From: Chlorella sorokiniana
Taxonomy: Eukaryota > Chlorophyta > Trebouxiophyceae > Chlorellales > Chlorellaceae
DNA length: 64,000 nucleotides
NCBI GenBank assembly: GCA_025917655.1
Contig: CP084611.1
Span: forward strand, 310,001 to 374,000
Direction: 5' to 3'
The notes beneath the pieces are model-generated. The model was not told the DNA's origin. It ran no database searches and saw only the letters and a program-made list of their open reading frames with translations. Below, piece by piece: positions 12,296 through 28,159 of the stretch. A program made the translations under genes and the position numbers. Position 1 is the stretch's first letter; each line of letters starts with the position of its first letter.

Positions 12296-14688
12296 ATGTT
12301 TACAACATTTCAATGGGCGCGGCTGCATGGCGTGGGGGTGCTCGCAGGCGGCGCTGCCTCGCGCAGCCTCGGGACCGCGGTGCTTTCGTGGGGCCTGGGG
12401 ACTCACGTGAGCAGCACCGCGATCTCTCGGGTCACCGCCTGCCGGCGCCGCCGACACCGGCTGCGCATGCCTGCTGGCTGACCGACGCCGTCCCTTGCCG
12501 CCGCCACGCCGCCGCTGCACTGCTGCTGTTGCGTCGCACCTGCAGGGTGCGCTGGGCATCCGCTCCACCATGGATCAGCACGAGCCAGACGAGATCCCGG
12601 ACCTGCCGGGATCAATAGCGGCGGTGGGAGCGGGCCACTACACCAGCTTTGCGGTGACCTCAGAGGCGAGAGGCCGCCGCCGACGCCCGGCTGCAGCTTG
12701 TCACGGCCCCGCGCGCTGCTCCTGCCTCCCACCGGGCAGGCCGACCGAATGCCGCACTGCCTACTAGTACCTGCCCGCCAGAGGCACCACATCCTGCATC
12801 GTTTTGTTGCGCCTGCTGCAGGGGGCGCTGCTGTCCTGGGGCCGGAACAAGGAGGGGCAGCTGGGGCGGCCGCTGGGGGAGGGCGAGTTTGAGCTGTCTG
12901 CCGCTCCAGCCGAGGTGCAGGGACTGGATGGACATAAGGCAAGCGCACATACGTTCTACAATGATTCCATAGCAGCGCTGAATGGTGCAGGGCTGCATCG
13001 CGTCTGTCTGGCCCCGGCTGGGATGCTCCGCAGATGGCAGGCGCAGCCAACACTCGTGCAGAACATCTCTCGTGCCTCCTCCCCTCCCCGGCACGCAGAT
13101 CACCGCTGCCTGCGGCAGCGGCGTCGCCTCCTTCGCTCTCGCCTCCGACGGCGCGCTCTTCTCTTTCGGCAGCAGCAAGCGGGGCCAGCTGGGCCTGGGG
13201 GCAGGGCGGCTGGCGGCGCCGCGGCCGCAGCGCGTGCCGCTACCCGCGCCCGCGGCGCAGGTGGCGGCGGGGTGGGGCCACGCGGTGGCGCTGCTGCGGG
13301 ACGGCCGCCTGTACAGCTGGGGCTGGCCGGCGGCGGGACGCCTGGGCCACTCCTTTGCCGCCTCAGGCAAGGGGGCCCCGCTCTGCCTTTGCAGCTTGCA
13401 CAGGCCGTAGCTTCGATGCTCAGCCGTCAGCTGCCGCCGCATGCTGCCTTGCCTGCGCGGCTGCCTCTTGCCGGCCCCTCGCTGCGGCTTCGGCTGGTGC
13501 ACAGAGCCACCTGCCCGCCGCGCCCCACCCTGCTGCAGCCGAAGATGAGGCTGAGGAGCGGCTGGTGCAGCGATGCGTGTGGGCCCCTCAGCGGGTGGAG
13601 CTGCTGCGGGATGTGCGCATTAAGCAGGCAGGCGGCCGTTTCGATCTTTATCGCTGCTTTTCTCGGCCTCTTCCCACCTTGTCTCGCCAGCTGGCCAGTT
13701 GACACTTATCTGCAACATCCACCCACCCGCATCTGCCCATTACAGCACACCATACACGCGCTCCTGCTCCCCAGGTGGCCTGCGGCCTGGACCACACGCT
13801 GGTGCTGGCGCAGGACGGCTCGCTCTTTGCCTTTGGCGACAACGCACTGGGCCAGCTGGGCCGCCCCAGCCGGCCCGAGGTGGGGGCAGGGATCGAAGCA
13901 GGCGAACATCCAAGAGCGTGCCCTGCAGCAGGGCTCCTGTCAGCTGGTTGAGGCGTTGCGGAGGGCAGCTTAGCAAGAGGGGGCTCGGTGGGATGAAGTA
14001 AAGAGTGATGACCCCCGCCCATCCATGCACCCACGGCCACACCGTGGCATTGTCACCCCCCACACCCACACACAAACCGTCCCACCCCCACACGCACGCA
14101 CCAACCCGCACCACCCATTCATACCCGCGCGCCACGCAGGGGGAGCACGCTGCCCCGTCCAGCGCCGCCGACTGGATCCTCAACCCGGAGACTGGCTGCG
14201 GGCGGCGCATCAGGTTCTTGCGGGTGGGCTGGCCGGGCAGGGAGCGTCTTGTCCTGCTCCCGCCGCCGCCCTGGCCACTGTCGGGCTGTTTGCACGGCAG
14301 TGGCCCATTCTGTCACGCCCCGCTGGCGTTACTGCCGCGACCGTTGCGGGAAGGGCTCGGAATGGGTGGCTCGGGCGCTTTCCTCAAACTCAACGCCTGC
14401 TCCCACTACCCTCTCCCCCCTCCTCGCCGCCGCCTCTTCCCTCCCGCCTTGTTCACTTTGTCCATCCATTCTCGCTGCATTCTCTGCATCCACCTTGCGC
14501 CCCCTTTTTGCCTCTCTGTTCCCCCCCAGGTGGCGGCGGGCCTGGCCCACAGCCTGGGCGTGATGAGCGACGGGTCGGTGGCGGCGTGGGGGTGGAACGG
14601 GGCGGGCCAGTGCGGCCTGGGCAAGTTTGTGTCGGATGAAGTCATCCCCCACCCCACCCCCATCTACGGCCTGCCTGCCAACAGGTGG

Positions 14689-14725
<37 letters not shown>

Positions 14726-15080
14726 GGCGGCAGGAAGGGTGTCTATCAACAAAACGTGCAGTGCTTCCGTGGGAGGATAGAATACTGGCGGGTGTGAGAG
14801 GCAGTCGGCAGAGCCTCCTGACCTGCTGCCAGGGGGCACGGCATCGGAGCGCGGCAGCAGCCAGGCAGTTGTGTCACGGTGACCCACAACCTCCCCACTC
14901 CCCAAAACCGCACCCCCATGCTGCTGCTGTGCACCGCATTGTGCAGGCACGCTTTGATCGCGGCAGGTCGTGTGCACAGCGTGCTTGCCACGGATGAGCT
15001 GGCGGCGAGAGGGCGGCCGCAGCTCACAATGTGTCACAGGTGACCCCCTGCTGGTTGAAAGTGCCGCCGCGCGCCCCCCT

Positions 15081-15114
<34 letters not shown>

Positions 15115-15316
15115 GGCACACACACACCATTTACACACCAACCCTACCCCCACATGCGTCGACAGCTGGGGCTCCGCCGCCGCTGGCCGCCTGGGCACGG
15201 GCCAGCTGGAGGACAGCCCCTTCCCGGAGCAGCTGCCCGACCTGGACGGCGAAGACGTGCTGAGGCTGGCCTGCGGGCTGGACCACACGCTGGCGCTGGT
15301 GCAGCGGACGCACTAA
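12296..15316 (+). CDS. RCC1-repeat (beta-propeller) protein, complete
   Basis: RCC1-fold seven-bladed propeller. Family members act as exchange factors, UV-B sensors or organelle RNA factors; the exact role here is open. Exons: 12296-12406, 12546-12665, 12822-12938, 13099-13366, 13539-13627, 13775-13879, 14140-14223, 14530-14684, 14947-15039, 15166-15316. They sum to 1293 nt, an unbroken 430-residue frame. Seven blade motifs are readable: SWGLGTHGALG, SWGRNKEGQLG, FGSSKRGQLGLG, SWGWPAAGRLG, FGDNALGQLG, WGWNGAGQCGLG and SWGSAAAGRLGTG. The ending CGLDHTLALVQRTH closes the last blade. Introns 2-5 have GC donors (12666, 12939, 13367, 13628), required to keep blade signatures such as FAVTSEGALLSWG intact. 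The N-terminus MFTTFQWARLHGVGVLAGG resembles a short organelle presequence, so a mitochondrial RCC1-family role is possible. Confidence 0.93.
14691..14724 (+). repeat. (GT)n microsatellite in an RCC1-gene intron
   Basis: About 16 GT units, starting a few bases after the splice donor at 14685 of the RCC1-repeat gene. On the transcript it reads as GU repeats at the 5' end of the intron. Confidence 0.9.
15082..15113 (+). repeat. (CA)n microsatellite in an RCC1-gene intron
   Basis: About 16 CA units in the last intron of the RCC1-repeat gene, roughly 50 bases upstream of the acceptor at 15164-15165. Confidence 0.9.
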
Positions 15317-15802
15317 CACGCATACCGGCGCCGATACAGAGGAACACTAGCACGCACGCCGGCGAGCTGTCTGCACGGGCATGCGCCACTCCCGTGTCTG
15401 GCGGCGTTATAGGCAGCGAAGAATATGTACTTGCAACGCGCAGGTGCCAACGCATGTGCGTTAAGCAGCGGCCGCGGCGGCGGCAACATGCGCGCGGCTT
15501 TTGCCTGCGCTAGGGTTCTGCCTGCTTCTGGACTGAGTCGTGTGCGCTTTGCCAGCTGTACCCTAATCCCCATATTTGAATCCATATGGCACAACCGAAA
15601 CAGGCTGCCTTACGTGCCTAGCAATCTCGCAACAGTGCCCTGTACAGGGCATGTGGGCCACGCACGTCCCTGGGGGCTTGACCCTGTCGCTGCACCGGGG
15701 TTGGGACCTGCCGGGTGGTGCAAGGGGCTTGCGGCGAGGCTCTGTTGGTTACCTGTCGTCAACCAAGCACCTCTATCCCTGCTGCCCCAATCGCAAACCG
15801 TG
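15317..15802. other. Convergent 3' spacer, RCC1-repeat gene / XRCC2
   Basis: Both flanking genes end into this stretch, so it should hold two 3' untranslated regions. No coding exon or tRNA-like structure was found. Confidence 0.45.
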
Positions 15803-17916
15803 TCACTGCTGAGTTCTCGGGGTGTGCCACCTGGCCTGCCGTACCGCCCCTCCCCCAGCCCCCCAGCCGCCGCCGCCAATGCCGCCGCCGCCGCTGTCCT
15901 CCCGCAGCAGCAGTCGGTGGGTGACCAGCTGCTGCCACGGCTTCATCATGACTTCTCGGTGCACCCAGCCGTCGGGCTGGGCCCCCGCCTGCTGGTCCTG
16001 ATGGCGGCTGGCATCCCGGGAGGGCCCTTTGCTGCGGATGGGATGGATGGCAAGGTTCAAGCGGTGGTGGTCGGTGAGCGGGCGGGTAGGCGGCGGGTGG
16101 GGGCCTGAAGTGCTGCAGCTGGCACGCCGGGGCAAGAAGCAGGAAGGCTGCAGGGGTTGCGGCGGCCGGCGGGCTTCAAGCAAGCCGCGGATAGTGGGGC
16201 CGAGATACAGTTCCAGCAGCCGTGCCAGCGTCCAGGAGCCGAGAGGGGCTGGACGCACCCGGCAGCAGCAGGTGCTTGGTGGCTATGACGGGCACTCGGT
16301 ACCGCTGCTTTATCGCCTGTACCTCGACCGCCAGAGCAGCGTGCACGCGGTACAGCCCCAGCGGCGCCCCCCTGCATCAGGTCGGCCGGCGCGCCGCCGT
16401 AGCTGTCGCCGCCGCCAAGGCCTGCAATCATAATGAGAGGAAACCCGGTGCGGGCATCTCTGACCCAGCTGCGCTGTTGCATATGAGACTGCAGCAGCGC
16501 AACCAGCGCTGGCAAGGCAAGTGGCACTGCTAGCTGAGCTGCCAGCATGCAAAAAGGCCGGGTGCTGGCAACTCTGCTGCAGAGGGGGCTCCGAAGGCAA
16601 GCACCTGCACTGCTGCGCTGCAGCCCTGGACACAACCAGGAGGCAAGGGCTCCCCAGCCCCTGCTGCAAACAAGCACATCGCGGCCCCAGCTGCACATAG
16701 GCACATACTGGCTGTTGTTTTCCCAGTTCCCATGTTTTATCACTGAAAGTAAGTGCACCTGCACCGCCTGAGGGCGCCCCCCGTCCCGCCTTGTCGACGT
16801 AGTAGTAGGCGGCAACGTTGTCCAGCAGCAGGCAGGCGAGGCCGCCGGGAGAGGCGGCCAGCGCGTCCAGGGAGGAGCCCAGCGTGCGCAGCGCAGCCAG
16901 CGCCTCGAAGCTGCTGGCGCAGCGCGCCTGCCGGGTGCGGCGGCGGCAGCGGCGGTGGGCCGGGAACAGCAGGTCGGCAGCGGAGTGGGGTCTGCCTGGC
17001 TGGCAGTCAAGGCTGGAAGGCAAGAGCGGAAAGCACCGACACCAGCAGACGAAGGCGGCCGGGCAACAACCTGCAATGCTGCACTGCGCACCAGCCACAC
17101 TCCCAACAGCTTCTCACCACGTGGAAGCGGGTGAGACTGTCTAGCAGTACCGCCTGCGCGTCTGGCTGCCGCACGCCCGCCTGGCGCTGAGCTGCCAAGA
17201 TGCGCGCGTCCAGCATCTGCGGCGGGCGGGGCAGCCGGTGCCGCACAGGCAATGTCACGCAGGGCTGAGCAGCAGGCGACTGCAGACCCGCCATGCCGGC
17301 AAGAGGCTCAGCGGGCTCAGCAGCCTTGTTGAATCACCTCCAGCAGGCGCACAAAGTCCAGCTTGGCATCAAAATCTAGTAGGACAACATGGGCTGCAGC
17401 AGGGAACACGAGAAGAGTGTCCAACTGATCGGCGGCAAAAGTACAACAACTGAAAGCGCAATGTTGCGGGCATCTGTACAGAGACTGTGCTTGATGAGGA
17501 TACTGACGAGGTTCTTCTCGCGCAGGCGCTTTTTGAGATGTAGAAACAGGTGCAAGAAGCGTGGCGAGCCCAGCGGGACGCGCCTGCTTTGCCGCCGTAG
17601 GCGACGCCGCCGGCTTCCCGAGGCAGCACGCAGCACGCTGCCACGTGCAGCAGCGCGGTGGTGCGCCCGCGCCGGCCGAGGAAGCGATTTCCAGCACCTG
17701 GCCGCCACGCAGCGCCATGAAGCGGTCGATGAGCGGCAGGCCTGTGTGCAGCGGCTCGACCCAGGTGCGCTGCAGCAGAGCCGCAGCAGTCTCGTCGGGC
17801 AGCAGCCAGCGCCGCCAAGCCTCCTCCGGGTCCTCCTCTTCCTGTTCCTGCTGCTGCGGCTGTTGCTGCTGCTGATGATAGTGCTGCTGCACACTGTGAC
17901 TGCCGTCCACATCCAT
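15803..17916 (-). CDS. XRCC2: XRCC2, RAD51-family recombination repair protein
   Basis: XRCC2 is a RAD51 paralog acting in homologous recombination (family knowledge). Exons include 17584-17916, 17338-17393, 17118-17216, 16790-16927, about 16232-16371, and a last exon of about 15803-16074. The start is the first ATG in frame (17916), followed by a Gln-rich stretch. Readable in order: GLPLIDRFMALRGGQVLEI, the P-loop region SSAGAG then TTALLHVAACCVLPREAGG, LLDFDAKLDFVRLLE, LLDSLTRFHV, ASSFEALAALRTL, ACLLLDNVAAYYYVDK (matching the human LLILDSLSAFYWIDR strand), AIKQRYRVPVIATKHLLLP and KPWQQLVTHRLLLRED (human KAWQQLVKHR). The intron after 17584 has a GC donor. One base appears to be missing inside the P-loop (GGG near 17666-17668). 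Joins around 16371 and 16074 are not settled. Confidence 0.85.
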
Positions 17917-18526
17917 GTCGTGCCAGGGGCTCCAGCAACCACAGCGGCGGGCAGCGGCGAGGGGTGCAAAAGTTGGCGGCACGTCGGCGGCGTCTATTGT
18001 ATAATCAACCAAAGGTTTGACACACGGTTCGAGGGGTTACCCAGCAATATTGACGCGCCCACAAGTGATCGAGGTTGGAAGGAGATCAAGCGAGCGCGCG
18101 GCGATATTGGGTGATGTGGGTGATTGTTGCAGGGCGACTGTTGCTTCTAGCAGGCTCGACAACGAACGCTCTGTCCTTCGAGACCGTACCTGCAACAGTA
18201 CACACAGTGTTCAGCCTTCATGAGCTGCCATCCCCGATTCTGCTGATCTGCATTGGATCATTAAGCGTTTTTGCGGCCGTCCAGCCGCCCTGATACCCCT
18301 TCCTTTAAGGTCCCGTCAATCCTGACTTCGTTTTGTGGCCTGCCCTGGCTCTGCGGGGCCACCCGCGCTGGAATTTCCGGTGAGAGCGGCCAAGAAGCTT
18401 TATCGGTCAACAGAATGGCTGGTGCGTCCGCCACTGGGCTGCAGATCGAGGGGCACCCTGGGCGGCAGTAGAGGCTTGCGGCCCGCCTCCAACCCTGCCT
18501 TTTCCCTCGCACGAGCAGATCGAGAC
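17917..18526. promoter_or_regulatory. Divergent spacer, XRCC2 / TPX2-like gene
   Basis: About 0.6 kb between the chosen ATG of XRCC2 (minus) and that of the TPX2-like gene (plus), so both promoters should lie here. This is inferred from layout only. The XRCC2 frame stays open a further 32 codons upstream but has no ATG there, so an upstream exon cannot be excluded. Confidence 0.4.
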
Positions 18527-21459
18527 ATGCTGCAGGGCTCAAGGACCCAACCTGAATCGCCGTCCACCCATGGCGGAGTGCCACCGGAGGCAGCGCTGCC
18601 CGATGTCAACGTGGGTGCTCCTGCGGTCAATGCTGAGGCTACTGACATTGAGCAGCACCCACCTGCCATTCTGGCCAGCTCAGCCAGTGATGACGCATTG
18701 GGAAGCTCTGTGGCCACCTTCAAAGCTGCCTCTGGGCGTGTAAGCATGGGGCAGGTGGGTAGCGTCGCCGCCGGCCGGTCCTCCGCCGGAGCCTGCTCCT
18801 TCTCCGATCATTCGTGTCCCTCAGCATGAGCCCATCCATGCACCCTCCCATTCAGGAGGGGCAAGAAGCTTGCGCTCCAGCAAGCCGCGCAGCGAGCAAG
18901 CCTGCACGCGCAGCGCCGCAGGCAGCTGCAACACAGGAGACGCGTGAGCACCCAACTGACGGCAGGGCGGCCCAGCCGCAGCCCCCAGCAGCTTGTGGGG
19001 TGGCACTGCGGCTCCTTTAATGAAGTCTGGAGGCCACGCTGCCTCTCCTGATGCTTGCCTGGATGATGAACAACTGAATTCATCTGCAGAAGATGTGCCC
19101 CAGAACCCGACGACTGCCGCCCTGACAGATGGCCATCTGGCCCCCGAGCCCCTCCAAGCAGCACACATCCCAAAATCCCCCAGCCGACCAGCTTTGGCAG
19201 CAGTCCTTGCTCTGCGCGTCTGCCCGTGTGTCAAGAGTTTGAGCTGCAGAGGGAAGAGCGGCTGGCTGATGCTGAGGCGGCAGCGGCGCCTTCTCCCACT
19301 GGAGTCAGCGCCCCGCCCGCTGCGGTACGCTCAGCTGGGACAGCTTTCCACTGGGACAGACTGAAGGCTGCCCTTTGCCAGCTGTTGTCAAAAGGATGCT
19401 ACGATCCCTTCATGTCTCCCGGCTTCCGCTACCCTTTCTTGCAGCACCCATCTCGGCCCGCCAGCCCCGCCCCGCCCACTGGCCACGTCGCGGGCCGCCT
19501 GGCCGGCAGCTCGGTGCCTTCCCGCCAGGTCGTCCCACAGGCCGCCGTTCCGCCGCCCGCCAGCACAACCCGCGGCGCCAGCCTAGCCAACAGGAGCAGG
19601 CCGGCTACCGCCAACACGATGAGCCCCCAGGACAGCGCTGGCGGCAGCAGGGTGTCCCAGGTGCTCCCTGGAGGGGAGCGCAGAGACGCCAGCATCAGCG
19701 CCCGCTCTAGCCTGCTGCGCCCTACCGCCTCCTTCGCAGCTGGGGTGGAGGCAACGCGCTCGCGACAGGAGCTGCACGCCCGTTCATCCCAGCCCTCGGC
19801 CTACCAGCCGAAGGCGCGCTGCTGCCGCTGCTGCCTTGCAACCCCTGCCGCGGCTGCTGCCCTGGCCGAACAAGCCTCTTCCACTGCCAATCTCGCATCT
19901 TTGGTCATCCCCTTGCAATGCTCTTCACCAACAGCTTTTCTGTGTGCGCAGGCCACCCAGCAGAGGCCCTTCAAGCTGGCCTGCGACGAGCGGGCGGCGC
20001 TCGACCACATGCGTTTGGGGGAGGAGGCGCTGATGGGCACCGAGGAGCGGGCGGTGCGCACGGTGGGTGTCCGGGACTGGGTCCGCAGATCGCTCTGCAT
20101 GGCGTAGGGCCGCCCCTGGGCGATGGTTTGTGGGGCTCCCGGGAGCAAGGCGCCTCTCTTGAGGAGGGTCATGCTGTGTGCGCGAATGCCACATATTCAC
20201 ATGGGCGGCATGCAGATTCGCAGGCAAAATTCTTGACAGCCCACTCAGCAGGGATTCAGGTGTATCAGGTCTGCCCACCCACACCTTGTGGGCATGCATG
20301 CAAGCTGCGGAGGGCCCATCTCACCCCTGCAGGCAGCCAAAGCACGCAAGGAGCTGGCAGCCAGGCTGGCTGGAGCCGGTGAGCGCTGCCGCTGCTCTCT
20401 GTCAGCCGCTCCCACGGGCGGCGCCCCCCCCCAGGCAGCAGGTGCGCGTGCCTGCTTGCCTGGCTGCGTAATTGATTGCGTGCTGAGCCTGCGTAGAGCC
20501 CGCACCGACGCTGTTGCGTTGCCCCTGTGTGTCACACAACACGGTTGTCTGGCCCCTCCACGCCCGCGCCGCCGCCCCGGCACGTCAACTTAAGGGCTCT
20601 CCACACACTTTAAACGACCCATTGTAAGCGACCCATTCCCCCACAACCCCCACCTTTATCACTCCTATCAGCTCCACGACTTGCTTCAATCCAACCTGCG
20701 TTTGCAGCAGCGCCAAGACGCCCACGCGGCCAGGATTGCCGCAAAGGCGGGGGCGCAGCGACAGCAGAAAGAAGGGCGGGGGCTGTCCAGTCCGACCGGG
20801 TGAGCGACGCCGTTGTGAGGTCAGCCCTGACATGCTGCTCATCCTCACTGCCGCGTTGCTACCTGAGGAAAGGCTGCAGCACGCTCACTCCGAGCACTCA
20901 TGTCCCGATTGTGGCCCCGCCTGACCAGGAGCGCATCCTCCCGCATCGGCGCCCTGCATGGCGCCGCAGCCAGCACTTCAGCCGCTGGCCCCACGCTGGC
21001 CACCCAGGTGCGAGCGGCACGCCATGCGGACCTCAGCGCGACGCAGGCTGCGCGCGAGGCGGAGGAGGCTGGGCAGCGGGAGGCGCAGCGCCCGGCGCAG
21101 CTGGTGGGTCTTAGGGGGTGCATTCCAGTGCCCGTGGGTGGGTTGGGGGAGAGGCCTTGCGCCGACACAGGCACGACAGCCTCTGCATGCCAGTGAATTC
21201 CAAGCCTGCTGGTGGCACAGATGGTGAGGCAGCTGCCGCGAGCCCAAGCAATGCAGGTATGCCGATGCAGCCACCACGCTGTGCCACCGTTGGCTGGCTC
21301 TCGCCCTCACCAGTGCTGACCACTCCTTCCGTGCAGGCTAAGACACCCATCCTGCCGGAGGCGCTTGGAGCCAGCGAGCAGCTGGGGGGCAGCAGGGCCA
21401 GGCGGAGGACGGGGGGGAGAGAGCCACTGGCAGGCACTGCAGATGGTGATGATGGCTGA
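18527..21459 (+). CDS. TPX2-like microtubule-associated protein
   Basis: Likely related to the TPX2/WVD2 family of microtubule-binding and spindle proteins (inference from two motifs). The first exon from ATG 18527 encodes MLQGSRTQPESPSTHGG and an acidic, low-complexity region. Later exons encode QEFELQREERLADAEAAAA near 19233 and, in 19952-20062, QRPFKLACDERAALDHMRLG. Both resemble the TPX2 pattern of FxLxxxER followed by a charged helix. Between them lies a Ser/Pro/Arg-rich linker (ASLANRSRPATANTMSPQDS). Further short helical exons occur near 20334-20380 (AAKARKELAARLAGAG), 20708-20799 (QRQDAHAARIAAKAGAQRQQ) and 21000-21102. The last exon ends at the TGA at 21459. The exact exon set is incomplete and the family call is moderate. 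Confidence 0.48.
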
Positions 21460-22095
21460 GCCTGGCCTGCCACCTGCAGCTGCAGCGCATGCAGCCGGGG
21501 TTCACTCGCAAGGAACCAACTCACGACATTTCTGTGGCCTCACTGAACGCTGCGATATCTGAGAGAGACCAGGAGCTCGCTGCTCCCATGTGCTTTTCAC
21601 TACTTCCCTGTCATTGTAGCGGTCTTGCCTAGCCGAGATCAGCCCCCATGCCACTTGGCAGCACTCTGCAACCTGAAGTGTGATCGACTTTGAAATCGGC
21701 TTACAAACAGGCAGGCCTGGCTGCCATGGTTGCAGGGTTTGCAAGCATCCCCGCGCAGCCTCAGCTGCGCATCAGTGACCCAAACTTGCGCTGGAAGGAG
21801 AGACGGGACGGAGGGGCGGCGGGTGCGGGCGCGGCGCCCGGCGCCAGCGCCGCAGGAACATACGTCATGTGTTGCAAAGAGCAGGCGGGCGGGCAGGCAC
21901 GCGCGCCGCACGCGCAAAACCCGGAAACAGGATCAGCAACTGGCTGCTGCCGCGGCGAGGTGTTGCCGCGGCGGGGCGGGCGCCGCCGTGCCGCGCTGGC
22001 CAGACGAGAGCGCGCCAAGGCTCAGGGGCCCGACGAGCCTGGGTGTGTGTGCAACGGGCGGCAGGGCGAGGCCTGATGCGCGCCGGGCAGCCGCT
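21460..22095. other. Convergent 3' spacer, TPX2-like gene / ATP2
   Basis: Both neighbours end into this stretch. On the minus strand a TGTAA element (ttaca at about 21703 on the plus strand) lies about 390 bases past the ATP2 stop and could serve as the algal polyadenylation signal. Nothing else was recognised. Confidence 0.35.
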
Positions 22096-27137
<5,042 letters not shown>

Positions 27138-28159
27138 GGTGGCTAGCTGGAGACGATCGGTGCGACCTCGATGCGCGAACGAAGGGCGTTGGGCCCGGGG
27201 GTTTATGTCCCACAGCATCGAATTCCTTCTTCCTGGGGCGAAGGCCAGGCTGGCGGTCAGAAACCTGCTTTCGGGAGCTCTTCTTCGCCTGTCCGCTGTC
27301 TGATTGATCCCACGGCCTGGATCCACTGCCCTGAACAAAACGCCTTTGCTGCTAAACTCCGTCTAGGTCTTGTGGGGATTGCTTCTAAGCCGCTCGCCTC
27401 TGGTTGCCCTGGCTGCAGATCGCAGTTGTATCACATTGACCGGCATTGGCTGCTGCCATGCTGTTGGCGTGCCCTTCAGAAACCCTGCTGCCGCAGTCAC
27501 CCTGGCTGTCGCAGGTCTGCCAAGTGGCCCAGGCCCCGTGTCCCTTTTTGCAATCCGGCTGGACTGCTGGGATTTCGCAGGTTGGCTGAGCTGCGGGACT
27601 ACCCCGCCACACGGTACGTGCAGTCCGGGCTTGTGTGGGGCTGTGTATGCACCAGTTGTTGGCTGCGTGGCCGGACCTTTCGGCACGCAGACGTCACGCC
27701 CATTGCTGGGTGGTCATGCACAGCCATGAACCTAGCGAGTCTGGCCATCGTCTTTCAACTCACAGATTGAACCACACTGCTACGATGTCGCTGCGCAATC
27801 TTCCTTCCAGCACGGCCAAGGGCATGCGCTGCGCTACGTCACCCCCCTCTGCGCTGCCGCCCATCCCGCGTGTTTGCCAGCATTTCCCGGGCTTTGGCAG
27901 CATTTCAGAAGGGGTTTACAGGTGCAAAATGCATGCAAGGCTCTCCCGAAAGGTGGCCCTCCGGAGGCAGCGATATGGCAGACGTATTGCTGCGGGCGGC
28001 TGCTGCTGCGCTGGCGTACTGCTGGGAGACTTTGGCCGACCCCGCAAGGAGCGGGTCACATTGACCGTACGTTAGAACGGGCAAGAGGCTCACCGGCGAC
28101 ACGGCGTTGCGAAAAGCAGCAGTTGACTCCTCGGGGAGCCCACCTCTGGGCTGGCGGCC
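27138..28159. promoter_or_regulatory. Divergent spacer, ATP2 / VAMP gene
   Basis: About 1 kb between two ATG codons on opposite strands; both promoters should lie here. Several short frames are open but none shows conserved residues. Whether a small gene occupies 27780-28075 on the plus strand could not be decided. Confidence 0.4.

Noticed and set aside
27780-28075. Possible small plus-strand gene upstream of the SNARE gene
   Set aside because: An ATG and an open frame exist, but there are no recognisable residues or clear splice sites. It is more likely promoter and 5' untranslated sequence.
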